Assembly: GCA_000818945.1 (NCBI GenBank) | Contig: KN805438.1 | Coordinates: 48,206 to 85,582, forward strand | Length of the DNA stretch: 37,377 bases | Source: Schizochytrium sp. CCTCC M209059 | Lineage: Eukaryota; Sar; Bigyra; Thraustochytrida; Thraustochytriidae | Direction of reading: 5' to 3' | Shown: in pieces, positions 27,306-37,377 of the stretch | Position numbering within the stretch: the stretch's first letter is position 1 | Layout: each line of letters opens with the position of its first letter | The notes under the pieces: generated by a model | The model's database searches: none | Told to the model about the DNA's origin: nothing | The model's input: the letters and a program-made list of their open reading frames with translations, nothing else | Position numbers and translations under genes: made by a program

Positions 27306-30300
27306 TTATTCAAGCGAGGATGAAAGAAACTCCCTGACAGCACGTTGCACGATAGCCATGTAGCTCTGTTGCTGCACACTGGTGAGAGCGTTGAACTTTT
27401 TAGTCTCGGGAATTCGCTTGGCTCTCAACTGCACAAGACGACGACTGCTCGCTTCCACAAAGTCCTTGCTAAAGAGTGTTTCGCGAAGCGAGAGATCATC
27501 TTTGGAGCGCCCTGCCGCAGCGCTGCGAACCATTTCGCAAGCCTGGTGAGCGGTGATGAGCAAATCTCGCTTGATGGGCGCAGGTAGACTAGCGAGGGCC
27601 TCGCATTTAGCACTTTCGATATCGTCTTCGTCGAGTTCGTCCTTACATTCACTTTGCTCTGGGCCTTTTTCGGCCGATCGAGGAAGATGGCTCGCTGCGA
27701 GATCCTGGGCTACGCGAATATCGAGAGTGAGGCGTCGGCCAACCCCTTGCATCTTGACAATATTTTGTCCTTCATTGTCATGCGGCTCAGTTCCAGCAAC
27801 AACTTCTGACACTGGAGGAAGTGATCCAGCCGAGGTCGGTCGACCAGCGTCCTGGTCGAGAATATCAACAATATCAAAGTCAGCAATGAGCTTTTTGAAG
27901 ACGCGCTTTTCGCCGAGATCGGCGCGTTTTGCAAATTTCAGCCAAACTGTACGAGTCGCTACCTTACTGCTACGGCGCACCTCTGTGGCAAGAACAATCT
28001 TGATGAGCTGCACAAGCTTAAAGTCTAAGGCTCTTTCATCGTAGAACGCGCGATCGCTCGTGGTCTTTGTGTCTTCTGGAGCTTTGCTTATATCCTCGCT
28101 AGGCTCCTGGCCATCTTGATCTTCGCTCTCGACCTCATTAGCGCTTTGCTCATCTTTTGTAGTGTTTGACTCTGCCCCCGACTGTGTAACATTCGTTTGG
28201 TCAGAGATCGCTTGCCCTTCTTCGCTCTCTTCCATTTCTTCCTCGGAGCTGTGGTCCTGCTCTTGTTGATGCTCCTCAAGTTCTTGCTCATGACCAGAAG
28301 CAGACGCGTCGACACGTGAACGATCAGGCTCGACGGAAGGAGGAGGCCCGAGGAGATGGCAAGCATTTTTCACATACGAGGGTCGCTCAAAGGAGCTCCA
28401 AAGGGTTGTTTGTTGCATGAGGCGATAGAAGCCAACAATGCCAGACGGAGAGAGGCCAAAGTCGGAGTCATCAAAGCCATTTGAGCCATTATCTCGCATG
28501 ACGCCAACGCTCTTGTATTGCTCATCTGTTGGGATGAAAATAGCATCGGCAAGTCTGCACATGGCTTCGAGGAACTTGGGAAAGCTGAGCGCAACATTCT
28601 TTGTCCAGTTCTTGAATGGGTCCACGTGCTGTGCGGTTGCCGAGACGAAGATCCACGAGGCATCTCGTTTGGTAAAAATGGGACTATAGAGACCGAGATC
28701 ATCGACCAAGGTATGCCAGTCGACGAGGCCAAGCCGTTGACCTCTTGCAGCGCCAAATCCAATGGAGATTTCTCCGCAAACGCACGTGTAGCGATTAAAA
28801 AGCTTGCGAAACATGGAAAGATTCTCGTTGAGGACTGAGTTGACTGCCCAGTTGTATATGCGATCAACACGGAAGATGTCAAAGAGAAGAATGCGCTCGT
28901 GCATGTAAAGATCAACGATTCGCTGGAGGACGGCTTCGATAGCAGTGTCGAGGGGGATTCGATGTACATCCTTTTGCTTTTTCGCAGCGCTTGGCTGGCA
29001 CACTGTAATGTCAGCAACGCGCACGAGCGAGTCGATGAACTCGTACAGTAAGAGAACCTCGTCGCGCTTCACTTGAAAAACTTTGCTTCCCTTCAGCATG
29101 TTCTGCAGGCTCTCGAGCTGGGTCTCTGGCAACGTCTTATTGACGATGATGAACAGGGTGTCCGAGGCACTTGTATCCATGGGAACGATGTCGATGACCT
29201 CATCACTGACGTTGCACTGCAAAGATTCGACTTCAGCCTTTTGTGGCGGCGAGAGAGCGGAGGGCCCGTTCTGAAGGGACGAAGAGTGAGCCTCTGCACG
29301 ACCACGAAGAAAGCCAGAGTCACGTAGAAAGAGAGTGAACTGGTTGAGCTGCATGGTAAAGGCCTGATTGGAGTTACCAACCACGCAGCCGTAGTATGAG
29401 AAGATGCCAACAATGAGATCGAAGCGTTTCTCGATGCTGGACCAAATATTGGCGGCGCAATCGGGACTGAGGTTGACATCGCGGGAAAGTAAGCGGGCAA
29501 ATTGAGCCTTGTCGCAGAGGACGCTACGGCACGCTGGGAGACTCTGATTCGACTTTGGAACGGATGCATCCGCGAAAACCGACGAGGCGAGCTCGAACGA
29601 TTTTTTGTCGGTTGCTTCAGATGGTGGCGTGGATGGTAGCTGGCGATAGGCAAAAGTTCCAAGGCGTTCGCAGCGCCCAGAGACGAGACCGAGAAACGAG
29701 GAGGAGCGCCGAGATTCGCCACCTTGGAGAGGAAGCGCAAGCAGCAGAGGAAGAGCATCGTCCAGGAGAGCGCCCTCACTCGTCCAACTAATCCCTGACT
29801 CTTTGTGAGTGCCGTCGCGCGTAAGTGCAAGACTGAATGTCGGAGGCAAAATAACATGGCGGTCGCGAAGGCGGTCTTGGGCTGCGTGTTGATGCGCCAA
29901 CTCCTCAAAGTAGACGAAGTTCGTCTGAAGAATGGGGCTGATTGGTTTGTGCAAAGGCTGAGGAAGTTCTTCAAGCAGGTCCGGAGGGCCATGGGCTGGA
30001 GGAGGGGGCACCATGACGACGACGAGGTCATCGGTCGCCTCGTGGCTCGTCTGGTAATACACGTGCGATTTTGATCCGTCAGCCAACTCGTAGAGAGGAA
30101 GGTCTCGGTAGACACGTCCACCTTCGACGTGAGCAAAGATGGCGAGATGTGACTTGACTTCGGCGTTGGCGATTTCAGTTAAATGTTTGCGTACCCGCTG
30201 AGAAGTCGCCGCAGAGACTTCTTCATCCAGAACGCTCGCCTCGCTGTCATTGCTGTCATCGCTGTTGTCTTTACTCTTGAAATTTGACAGCATCTGACGC

Positions 30301-33300
30301 TTGACAAGGTTTCGAACGTGGATGCGGGACGCATCTGTATGACGTTTAGCTGCAGCCATTTGAGTGGTATGACTCAAAGTTGCTGGTAGCTGCGAAGACG
30401 GATCCTCTGGCTCACCATGCGAGGTTTCTTCATGTTGCTCATGGAACGTTGCTTCAGCTGCAATGTGATCCATGGTGTCCTCGTCCGAAAGGTGATTGGA
30501 TGGCTGCTCCGGGGAGGCTGGCTGTCCAGCAGTCAGGTCGCGGAAGAGAAATTTGTCAAAGTTAATAGAGATGGAAAGACCAAGTGGAGTCTGCGCTGCC
30601 TCGAAGTGCGTTGGCGACCACGGATCTGCGCGGAGAGAGGGCTCCGATGCTGAATGCCAAAGGGAGGACATTGGCTTGCAAAGGTCGTGGGTGCGAAGAG
30701 GAACTGGCCTTGGTCTCCGCCCGGGCTTTTTGCGAGGTTTGGCGCTAAGGCGCCCAGGATTCGAAGTCGCCTCGAAATCGTCGAGCCATGCGTCGTACGA
30801 GGCTTTGACTTTCTCAGAGTTTGAGAGACGCGCGGGGAAGAATTTACGCGGCTGAAGTGCATGGAGTTTTGGTAAGTGAGCTCGATTTTGCTCTGCAACC
30901 TGGCGAAGTCGGAGTTCCATTTGGTATATTGCCGGACGGTTCGCTGCGTGTTTGAGAAGGTTTCGGATGGTGGCGCCGGCAAGACGCCTCTGCAAGATGA
31001 CTTTATTACTCTTGTCTTGGCAGCGGAGAATATTCTCGAGAGCGGTGAGTAGTTTTGGTGACGCGACGGCTCGCTGATTGGCACGATCGTGAGCAGTGAT
31101 CCGCGAGAGAGAAACGAGTGCGAGGCACCTTGAGGTATCGTCGATCTGATTGTCTTCGTCAACGACCAAGCGTATGAGGGAACGAAGAGATCCCGCGTCT
31201 CTGAGGACCTGGTGCTGATCAGCCGAGAGACGATATGTGCTGAGCAGGTAGGCTCCGCAGCTAATGAGTTCTGGGGTGGTGGACTGAAGGAGAATCCTTG
31301 AAGCATGGGCGGCCTTGATTTCGATGGACGGCGGTTCTGCTGCAACATTTTGTTGGGGCGTCTGGGCGATAGTCTGGGCGAGTGGTTCGATGACAGTTTC
31401 CGGATTGCGTGTGGCGAGCGCAAGAAGCACACGACCACTATTGCGAGCAATGTTACGGTGCGCCACGTTCTCGGATTGCACCGCTGCGTGGACCATGCAC
31501 ACGGTGCGCATGTGAGAGAGCGATTTACTTTGAGCCAAGGGGCTTGTGCTGCTGGCAACGATCCAAAGTACATGTAGGGCGGCCTCGATCATGTGGTCTT
31601 CAGCAGTCATTTCCGAGAGATTTTGGGTGCGCATCGAAGCGTTTGATCCACGCTCAATGAGATTGACGCAAATGCGAACGCAGCGATCAATGACCGGGAT
31701 GGGTTCAGCCTTGAAAGGTGTGGGGTCTCTTGCGAGCGCGTCGAGAGCACCATGAAGAAGTCTTTGAAGACCACGCAGGAGTGGGGTCACAGTCGAAACA
31801 CGCTTGGCACCGTGGTCGACGAGAAGATTGAGACAGGTCTCGAGATTTGGGTCGCGCAGACTTTGACCTTGAAGTCCACCTGTAGCGTGGACGAGAAGCG
31901 GCATGGCTCCAAAGATGGCATCCTCGATGACAGCATCTCGGCAACATTGTTCCTGCTTTTCCATGACGTCGCGAGTTGCTTTGAGGTATTCGATAAGGGA
32001 AATGGCGCTAGCGCGACAAGCAAGAGCCCACACTACAGCCAAGTATCTGCGTGCGGGGGTCGGAAGAGGGTGACGGCGCGCGCCGGGGTCTTGTTTGGGG
32101 AGAAAAAACACGTTCGCGTAGATGGCGTCGGCAACGTGTCGCGGGACGATTGCATGATGTGCAAGCATGTAGAGAAACCGGGCGTGCAGAATTTGCGCGG
32201 TTCGGGACCGTTTTTGGAAAATGGAGGCGATTGTGATGGAATCCCACACCTCATCCGCGTGGCTGATCACGATGCGAGGGAACACTGCGCAACGTGCCGC
32301 AAAAAGATTTACGAGCGTTGCGAGGGTGAGAATTTCGAGTTGCTGATGGCCTTGATCACTGGCGTTGAGCGCTTTGGTAGCAGCCCCTGACGGAGTTTTA
32401 TTTTCTTTGAAATTCTCGATGACGACAAGAACCCTTTGAAAGGAATGCAATATCTGTCTTGCTGTTTCGTCCGGCAAGTGGGCTTGGCGAGGCGCAAGGA
32501 TATTTTCGAGCGTTGCTGCGAGCATTGCTACTGATGAGCCCAAGAGGGAGAAACACGTGCTTGTGTCTTCCATGGCCGTGTCAGTGTCTCGCTTTGTCTT
32601 GTTGTTTTCATTGCTGTGGCTTTCCTGGTCAGATTGACTGGGGTTGGCGTCGTGTAAAGTTCTTGCGCGCCGGGCATGCCATGACGTCATATTGACGTTG
32701 TCGTTTGAAATATCGCTCACAAACGCTCGCGACAAAGCCGTGAGGGAAGCATGGACGGCATGCACAAGAGGATCCCAGAAGGCGATGTTACATGTGACGG
32801 CTGGATTCCGCGCTGTCCTGAAAAAGAGAAAGACGGAGCGGGCAATGGTCTCGCGCACAGCAAGCGACATGCGTCGGTCGCGGTCGAAGCCCTGCTTCAC
32901 GAGGAGTTGCGCAAGGCGGAGATGTTGTTCGAATTGCGTCGATGAAGCGAGAGCACGAGCGAGAAGCGCAAGACCCCGCCCGGCGATGGCATGGTCGCCC
33001 GTGCTGGCTGTCATATTAAGAATGAGGTCCGTGTATGCATGGAATGCAATGAGGGGCTTATGGAGCTCGGCTTCGTGCGAGAGATGCGCAAGAGCCTTGA
33101 TGGTGAGCACGAGAGCCGGGGGTGGGTTTACCGCGACAAGTTGTGGCGCGGGGAGGCGTTTGAGGCTGACGAAGAAAGAACGTACGAGTCTTGCGCCAAG
33201 ATCAGGGCGCGCCAAGAGCGCGCGGCGGGTATCTGGATGTGCGACAAGAGCAGCGCAGAGCCCAGAGGCAGTATAGTGTACTGACTGTAGGAGCTCACTG

Positions 33301-34358
33301 GAACCGTGTCCACAAAAGGGAATGAGGCCATCAACAACGGAAAGGGCGTGGGAGATGATGTTGTGAGAGTCTTGCATGAGAAAAGCGTGATTTTCGGGCT
33401 GTAATGCCAGTTCCCAGAGTGAGTGAAGAGCGCGAGCTTTGCGGGGTCCTTTAAGTTGACTTGCGACAAGAGGCGCGACAACGTCAACGTGATGTTGAAG
33501 TTTGCGCTTGACGCGATCGGGCCAGCCCTTGAGCCAATGGTCGAGCATATCGAGCATGGCAGCAGGGGAGTCAAGATTGAGGAGATAGGTTTCGCCGTCT
33601 GGATTGGTTTGCAGCCAGCAAAGAGAGGTTTGTTTGACGAGGCGATCAATGCTTCGGAATGACGGAGTGGCTCTGGTTGGCTTGCCTGAGGCGGCAATGG
33701 CAGCTGCGGCGGGCACATCTCTGTGAAGATTGCTCTGCACGAGGAGTGCGCGCTTGAGACTCTCAGGGGAATGAAAGCGAAGAGCGCCGGTGACATCAGC
33801 AACAAAGCCACTGGGGAGGCTCCGGAATGTCAGCTTGCCTGTGGCATCCTGGAAGAGAGTTCTTTCTTCGGATTTTGCACGTATGCGAGACGGCAAGAGG
33901 CCCCCGTGATCTTCGTCCTCGCTACCGGAGTCGCTGCTTCTGCACGAGTCTTCGGAGAAGAGGTCATCGTCTGACTCATCCTCGGAGGAGAGGGACCTGT
34001 CGGTGTCTTGGGAACCATTTGAGATACCTTCTTGAATGTCTTTAAGCGGGGCGTTGGAATGTGTCGCGGTTTCGAGCTTGACGGGGTTGCCGTTGTTTGC
34101 TCTGTTTTCAGGGATCACAAAGGTTGCGAGGGCGCCTTCGATCCCGGGCGAGACGCGCAGGTCGTCTTGGCCATCCTTTTTGTTGGCGATGGACAAGCTC
34201 GTGGGCGTCCCTACGTTGCGTGAGCTCTGTCCGAGCGGCACGAAGTGTGGCTGGAGGACAAAGATTTCCACGCGGACTCCGAGGGCTTCTTGCTGGGTAT
34301 GTTGCTCGACCATGACTGACCGCCGCGGTAGCCGCGACCTCCTTCGCTTTGCCCCCAT
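27306..34358 (-). CDS. Large helical-repeat (ARM-like) protein with EF-hand-like segments, unidentified
   Basis: This is a single-exon gene of about 2350 residues. The first ATG is at 34358 (MGAKRRRSRLPRR); the four codons before it start with GTG. I do not recognise a named orthologue. The N-terminus is basic then strongly acidic (Ser/Asp/Glu, about 110-160). Residues about 250-1180 are leucine- and alanine-rich helices resembling armadillo/HEAT repeats. A disordered stretch follows. Residues about 1640-1960 contain EF-hand-like helix pairs: IEKRFDLIVGIFSYYGC...LNQFTLFLRDSGFL, and FRKLFNRYTC with LSFPKFLEAMCRLADAIF. Canonical calcium-loop residues are not obvious. An acidic linker (about 2010-2080; EEEMEESEEG) and a basic helical C-terminus follow. 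Such combinations occur in cytoskeletal and flagellar proteins of protists, but a role is not supported here. Confidence 0.8.
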   Translation of the reverse strand: MGAKRRRSRLPRRSVMVEQHTQQEALGVRVEIFVLQPHFVPLGQSSRNVGTPTSLSIANKKDGQDDLRVSPGIEGALATFVIPENRANNGNPVKLETATHSNAPLKDIQEGISNGSQDTDRSLSSEDESDDDLFSEDSCRSSDSGSEDEDHGGLLPSRIRAKSEERTLFQDATGKLTFRSLPSGFVADVTGALRFHSPESLKRALLVQSNLHRDVPAAAAIAASGKPTRATPSFRSIDRLVKQTSLCWLQTNPDGETYLLNLDSPAAMLDMLDHWLKGWPDRVKRKLQHHVDVVAPLVASQLKGPRKARALHSLWELALQPENHAFLMQDSHNIISHALSVVDGLIPFCGHGSSELLQSVHYTASGLCAALVAHPDTRRALLARPDLGARLVRSFFVSLKRLPAPQLVAVNPPPALVLTIKALAHLSHEAELHKPLIAFHAYTDLILNMTASTGDHAIAGRGLALLARALASSTQFEQHLRLAQLLVKQGFDRDRRMSLAVRETIARSVFLFFRTARNPAVTCNIAFWDPLVHAVHASLTALSRAFVSDISNDNVNMTSWHARRARTLHDANPSQSDQESHSNENNKTKRDTDTAMEDTSTCFSLLGSSVAMLAATLENILAPRQAHLPDETARQILHSFQRVLVVIENFKENKTPSGAATKALNASDQGHQQLEILTLATLVNLFAARCAVFPRIVISHADEVWDSITIASIFQKRSRTAQILHARFLYMLAHHAIVPRHVADAIYANVFFLPKQDPGARRHPLPTPARRYLAVVWALACRASAISLIEYLKATRDVMEKQEQCCRDAVIEDAIFGAMPLLVHATGGLQGQSLRDPNLETCLNLLVDHGAKRVSTVTPLLRGLQRLLHGALDALARDPTPFKAEPIPVIDRCVRICVNLIERGSNASMRTQNLSEMTAEDHMIEAALHVLWIVASSTSPLAQSKSLSHMRTVCMVHAAVQSENVAHRNIARNSGRVLLALATRNPETVIEPLAQTIAQTPQQNVAAEPPSIEIKAAHASRILLQSTTPELISCGAYLLSTYRLSADQHQVLRDAGSLRSLIRLVVDEDNQIDDTSRCLALVSLSRITAHDRANQRAVASPKLLTALENILRCQDKSNKVILQRRLAGATIRNLLKHAANRPAIYQMELRLRQVAEQNRAHLPKLHALQPRKFFPARLSNSEKVKASYDAWLDDFEATSNPGRLSAKPRKKPGRRPRPVPLRTHDLCKPMSSLWHSASEPSLRADPWSPTHFEAAQTPLGLSISINFDKFLFRDLTAGQPASPEQPSNHLSDEDTMDHIAAEATFHEQHEETSHGEPEDPSSQLPATLSHTTQMAAAKRHTDASRIHVRNLVKRQMLSNFKSKDNSDDSNDSEASVLDEEVSAATSQRVRKHLTEIANAEVKSHLAIFAHVEGGRVYRDLPLYELADGSKSHVYYQTSHEATDDLVVVMVPPPPAHGPPDLLEELPQPLHKPISPILQTNFVYFEELAHQHAAQDRLRDRHVILPPTFSLALTRDGTHKESGISWTSEGALLDDALPLLLALPLQGGESRRSSSFLGLVSGRCERLGTFAYRQLPSTPPSEATDKKSFELASSVFADASVPKSNQSLPACRSVLCDKAQFARLLSRDVNLSPDCAANIWSSIEKRFDLIVGIFSYYGCVVGNSNQAFTMQLNQFTLFLRDSGFLRGRAEAHSSSLQNGPSALSPPQKAEVESLQCNVSDEVIDIVPMDTSASDTLFIIVNKTLPETQLESLQNMLKGSKVFQVKRDEVLLLYEFIDSLVRVADITVCQPSAAKKQKDVHRIPLDTAIEAVLQRIVDLYMHERILLFDIFRVDRIYNWAVNSVLNENLSMFRKLFNRYTCVCGEISIGFGAARGQRLGLVDWHTLVDDLGLYSPIFTKRDASWIFVSATAQHVDPFKNWTKNVALSFPKFLEAMCRLADAIFIPTDEQYKSVGVMRDNGSNGFDDSDFGLSPSGIVGFYRLMQQTTLWSSFERPSYVKNACHLLGPPPSVEPDRSRVDASASGHEQELEEHQQEQDHSSEEEMEESEEGQAISDQTNVTQSGAESNTTKDEQSANEVESEDQDGQEPSEDISKAPEDTKTTSDRAFYDERALDFKLVQLIKIVLATEVRRSSKVATRTVWLKFAKRADLGEKRVFKKLIADFDIVDILDQDAGRPTSAGSLPPVSEVVAGTEPHDNEGQNIVKMQGVGRRLTLDIRVAQDLAASHLPRSAEKGPEQSECKDELDEDDIESAKCEALASLPAPIKRDLLITAHQACEMVRSAAAGRSKDDLSLRETLFSKDFVEASSRRLVQLRAKRIPETKKFNALTSVQQQSYMAIVQRAVREFLSSSLE

Positions 34359-34400
34359 GACGCTTTTCACTCTAGTGTCTCTCGTTTATCGCGATTGTTT

Positions 34401-34459
34401 TGCTTTGCTTTGCTTTGCTTTGCTTTGCTTTGCTTTGCTTTGCTTTGCTTTGCTTTGCT
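34401..34459. repeat. (TGCTT)12 microsatellite
   Basis: Pentanucleotide repeat of almost twelve units, perfect except for the last base. It begins 42 bases upstream of the start codon of the large minus-strand gene, so it is likely within its 5' UTR or core promoter. Confidence 0.95.
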
Positions 34460-36048
34460 CGCGCGCGCACACACAAGCATGCGCGCACAAGCGTGCGCTT
34501 GTCTCAAAAGACGCAGCAAGCTGGTTTGTTGTGGTTCGAATTCCGCGCCGTCGAGAATGGGGTACGCACGCGTACCCATAAAGGTGTGTACTCCTGGTAT
34601 CAATGAATGTTGTTTGTAGTAAAAGATTTTCGCGGAGTCTGTGTGTCTGTCTGTGTTGTGTGATCAGCGAGTCAGCCGGGCGATTGGTTCATGATCGCTG
34701 GTTTTGACGATGGTCTGAATGATGTGGAAAGAGCGATAGAGTTTGTTATTTTTCTGGCTTTTGTATGCTTTTGGTTTTTTTGGGTGCGTGTTTCGCATTG
34801 CGGCTTATACGTAATGGATGGATGGCTCTAACGGTTCGTCTCGGAGTGAATGTTGCGAAGAGTTCAATCTCAGTGTAAGAGGGATATTCTACGAGACGTT
34901 TATTTCATTTGGTGATGAACCCGGTCTTTTGGCATCGACGATGAATCACAAATTTTAGCTCGAGCATGATACTGACATTTGGCCCGACCTGCGCAAACGA
35001 ATTCATTTGCGTGTTGCATGTTCACTGCGGGTGCGGGCTCGAATGCATTGACCACGATTATGACCCAGAAAGGCCAGCATGGTCGGTTGATCAAGAAATG
35101 TGTTTTGCCAAAATCTAACATCCACTTTATCTGACTGACGTTATAGAAATAGAATGTTGAGGTTGTTCAGCGTGAACAACGAGGAATTGAACTTGCTCGA
35201 CAAAAGCCTTCTGCAGCTCGTTCTTTCTTGTAGACCGACGACTATGCACATTTACATTCACGGTCCTCTCAAATGCAGACCTCTACTTTCCACAGCAGCG
35301 GTGGGTCGTAGGGTCTTGCTCTTTGGACGTCTGCAAACGCTGTGCTCTTCATTCTTCGTTGCTGTAGCTGTTTCTGTTCCTGCTGTCGCTGCTGTCGCTG
35401 CTGCTGTTACTGCTGCTCCTGCGGTCATTGCTGTAGCTCTTCCTTCTCTCGAACCGGCGCTCTGTCCGCGGCGCGGAAGCAAGCCGCCCCACACTCCCCT
35501 CAAATTCCGCTCTCTGCGGGGCCCGCGGCCTGGACCGGCACCCTCGCCGCGCCTGAGCCTCGCTCCCTCTCCCTCTGTCCCATTGTCCACTGTGAACTCC
35601 GCTGTGGGGCCGCGCAAGATGGCGGTCCCTCTCCTTCGCCTCCCTTTTCATTTTTTTAGCATCTCGCGGGCGTGCTTGATTGCCCGCGGCTTGATTGGTT
35701 GCCCTGGCCCGGCTCGGGTCCAGAGCCTGCCCTGGCGCACCAGCAGCGGCAGCAGCGGCGGCGCCGTCACAGGAGAACCCGGCGATCACGCGCTGCTGCG
35801 CTGCGGTTGCGGCTCGTCACGGCACGCGTTCGCAAGGCAAGGCAAGGCAAGGCTATGGAATGCAAGCGCACCGTAATCGGGTCCAGGGGAGGAGAGGAGA
35901 TGAGGCTCGTGTCGCGAGTGTCGAACGCCGCTGCGGACGCGGGAGAGGGAGCGACGAACGCCGCGCGGAGGGAGCGTGGCGCCGGTACATGGAAGGGGGC
36001 GTCGCGACCGCGGAGGCCAATCTCGTGATCTCGGGATGTATGTACGTA

Positions 36049-36064
36049 TAGTATACGTATACTA
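36049..36064. repeat. 16-bp perfect palindrome
   Basis: TAGTATACGTATACTA is its own reverse complement and sits in an AT-rich patch within GC-rich DNA, next to TACATGTA, another palindrome. The function is unknown. Confidence 0.7.
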
Positions 36065-37377
36065 CATGTAGCCTATAGCCAACGTGCTTGAATGAAATGA
36101 TAGATGTGATCTAGACCGCCGTCGCGAGGCGATGCTTGGGCGAGCGAGGCGCAGAGGAGGCTGGAGCAGGGCCGCGGTGAGGAAGTGTCGCGGCGAGGCC
36201 GTGCACGGCAGCCTCGGGGCGCTTCACGTTGCTGATGATTGCTTTTTCGATCTTGACGGTCATTTGAATCGGTGCTCTGTTGTGCGTGATTTTTTGGGGA
36301 GGAGATGATGATGTGCATGCTTTCGAGTCATTCGATGCGCTTTCAGCACACCGTGCTGCAGAGACGGCTGGGTTTGAATGGAGACAAAAGGGAAGCTGTT
36401 TCTGTGCTGATTATTTGCTTCTCTACACTTTGTCCTGATCCGATCCCGGCCGTTAAGATTTTATGCACGCCGGCATGGCACGGCATGGCCGATGCACCAA
36501 AGAAGCCTTTTCTTCGAATCTCTGGAGATGTGGCACGACATCTGTTTGAGCACAATCAATCGAGCGATCGGTCACCTTGAGGAGCCAGGGGCGAGAGCCT
36601 GCCCGCTTCCCGCGGCGCCCGGGCCTGCTTGGCGAGACTTCCCGCGACGTCATATTTGCAGCTTCGGCCAAGCCTCGCGGCGCGGAGCGACGAAGAGACC
36701 CCTTGGACCGGCCACTAGCCAAGTCGCTCGATGCCGCGAGCCGATCCAGTCTCGCACTTCGAATCCAAAGAAACCCCGTGCAATCAACTTGAATGCAAGT
36801 CAAGCCAGGCCAAGCCAAGCCACGCAAGCCGCGCGAGCCGCGCAAGCCCAGTCCAGCCCGGCCCAGCCCGGCCACGCCAAGCCGCTCGCACCCACTCTCC
36901 CAGGCTGCGCCTCGCCGCGCCGCCTTCATCGCGACCGCCCGCCGTCGATCGAGCGCGTCGCGTCTCGCATCGCGATCACCAAAGCCGCGTCCCAGCGAAT
37001 CCTCGCGATCCCGACGCCGTCGCAGCCTGCGCTGAGCGGGCCGGGGTCCGCGCCCTTGAACTTGCGCGCGTCGCAGCCGAACGCGGCTCCCTCCTCCCTG
37101 CTCGCGCGCCCGCGGTGCCGCGGCAGCCACTCGTTTCGCCTCCCCGCAGAGAAAGGGCGCGCGGGGAGCCGGGTCGGCCGGGCGGACGGTCGATGCTTCC
37201 TTCTACCAACCACTGCACGGGAAGAGGAAGGTCCCGCTCCGGCAGGGAGTTGCCACCGATCGACCCGCGAGCGCATCGTGCCGCCCGGGCTCGCTTGTAT
37301 CTTTCTTCTCGCGCGGCAGCGTCCGTCTCCTCCCGCGGGTCAGTCATCGCGACCTCGCGCCGCGAGCGCAAGGCGAG

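Larger units (their letters stand above)
34359..37377. other. Right-hand intergenic region, no gene recognised
   Basis: About 3 kb. It starts with the promoter region of the large minus-strand gene and a TGCTT microsatellite. A mixed-composition part (34600-35250), a CTG/TCGCTG-rich part (about 35355-35440) and GC-rich DNA with GGCAA and CCAAGC-type repeats (35837-35860, 36795-36890) follow. Open frames of 100-240 codons exist on both strands but are Arg/Ala/Pro/Ser low-complexity and overlap one another. A gene start near the right edge on either strand cannot be excluded. Confidence 0.5.

Noticed and set aside
34500..34570. GGTTCGAAT word resembling a tRNA B box
   Set aside because: The flanking bases do not pair into a T stem on either strand, and no matching acceptor or anticodon stem was found.
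35154..35876. 240-codon plus-strand open frame
   Set aside because: The sequence is low-complexity Val/Ala/Pro from CTG-like repeats and overlaps comparable frames on the other strand; no domain is visible.
36453..37371. Overlapping GC-rich minus-strand open frames at the right edge
   Set aside because: They are Arg/Ala/Gly-rich with no recognisable motif; an exon of a gene cut by the window edge is possible but unsupported.

Overview
The window is nuclear DNA from a gene-dense, intron-poor, moderately GC-rich protist. The protein set points to a stramenopile, most likely a labyrinthulomycete (thraustochytrid). It includes an SFI1-type centrin-binding protein, a nucleoporin 93 homologue, a C-terminal-motor kinesin-14, large one-exon genes, and an ankyrin-kinase-zinc-finger fusion with a short GTAAGT...CAG intron. 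The taxon is inferred from style and architecture. No rRNA, mitochondrial or prokaryotic signature was seen.

Layout from left to right: an AT/GC-mixed left edge with no recognisable gene (1-887); a NUP93/Nic96 homologue on the minus strand (888-3650); a 1.4 kb divergent intergenic region; a KCBP-like kinesin-14 on the plus strand with ankyrin and WW-like segments (5059-10524, possibly spliced on to 10709); about 1 kb of intergenic DNA; a two-exon ankyrin-kinase-RING/IBR gene (11781-15739); a DNA transposon of about 5.6 kb (about 15738-21351); a short intergenic region; an SFI1-like gene (21876-26951); a TTGG/TTGC microsatellite between convergent genes; a 2350-residue helical-repeat/EF-hand-like gene on the minus strand (27306-34358); and about 3 kb of apparently non-coding DNA rich in simple repeats.

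The most notable object is the transposon. A perfect 16-bp inverted repeat (15735-15750 and 21339-21354) encloses two convergent genes whose stop codons are 18 bp apart. One encodes a THAP-like/HTH_Tnp_4/DDE_Tnp_4 transposase of the ISL2EU type. The other encodes a protein joining a FEN1/XPG-type nuclease region to SAP and SWIM segments. ISL2EU elements normally carry a SWIM-YqaJ exonuclease as their second protein. Here the YqaJ domain appears to be absent and an XPG/FEN1-type nuclease is present instead. The element inserted at the very end of the ankyrin-kinase gene, so the present stop codon of that host gene lies in the transposon end; a plausible original 3' end is readable just past the right terminus.

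Three frameshifts (host exon 1, transposase, nuclease) each fall in a short homopolymer run and each is repaired by a single base. Sequencing or assembly error is therefore a live alternative to real decay.
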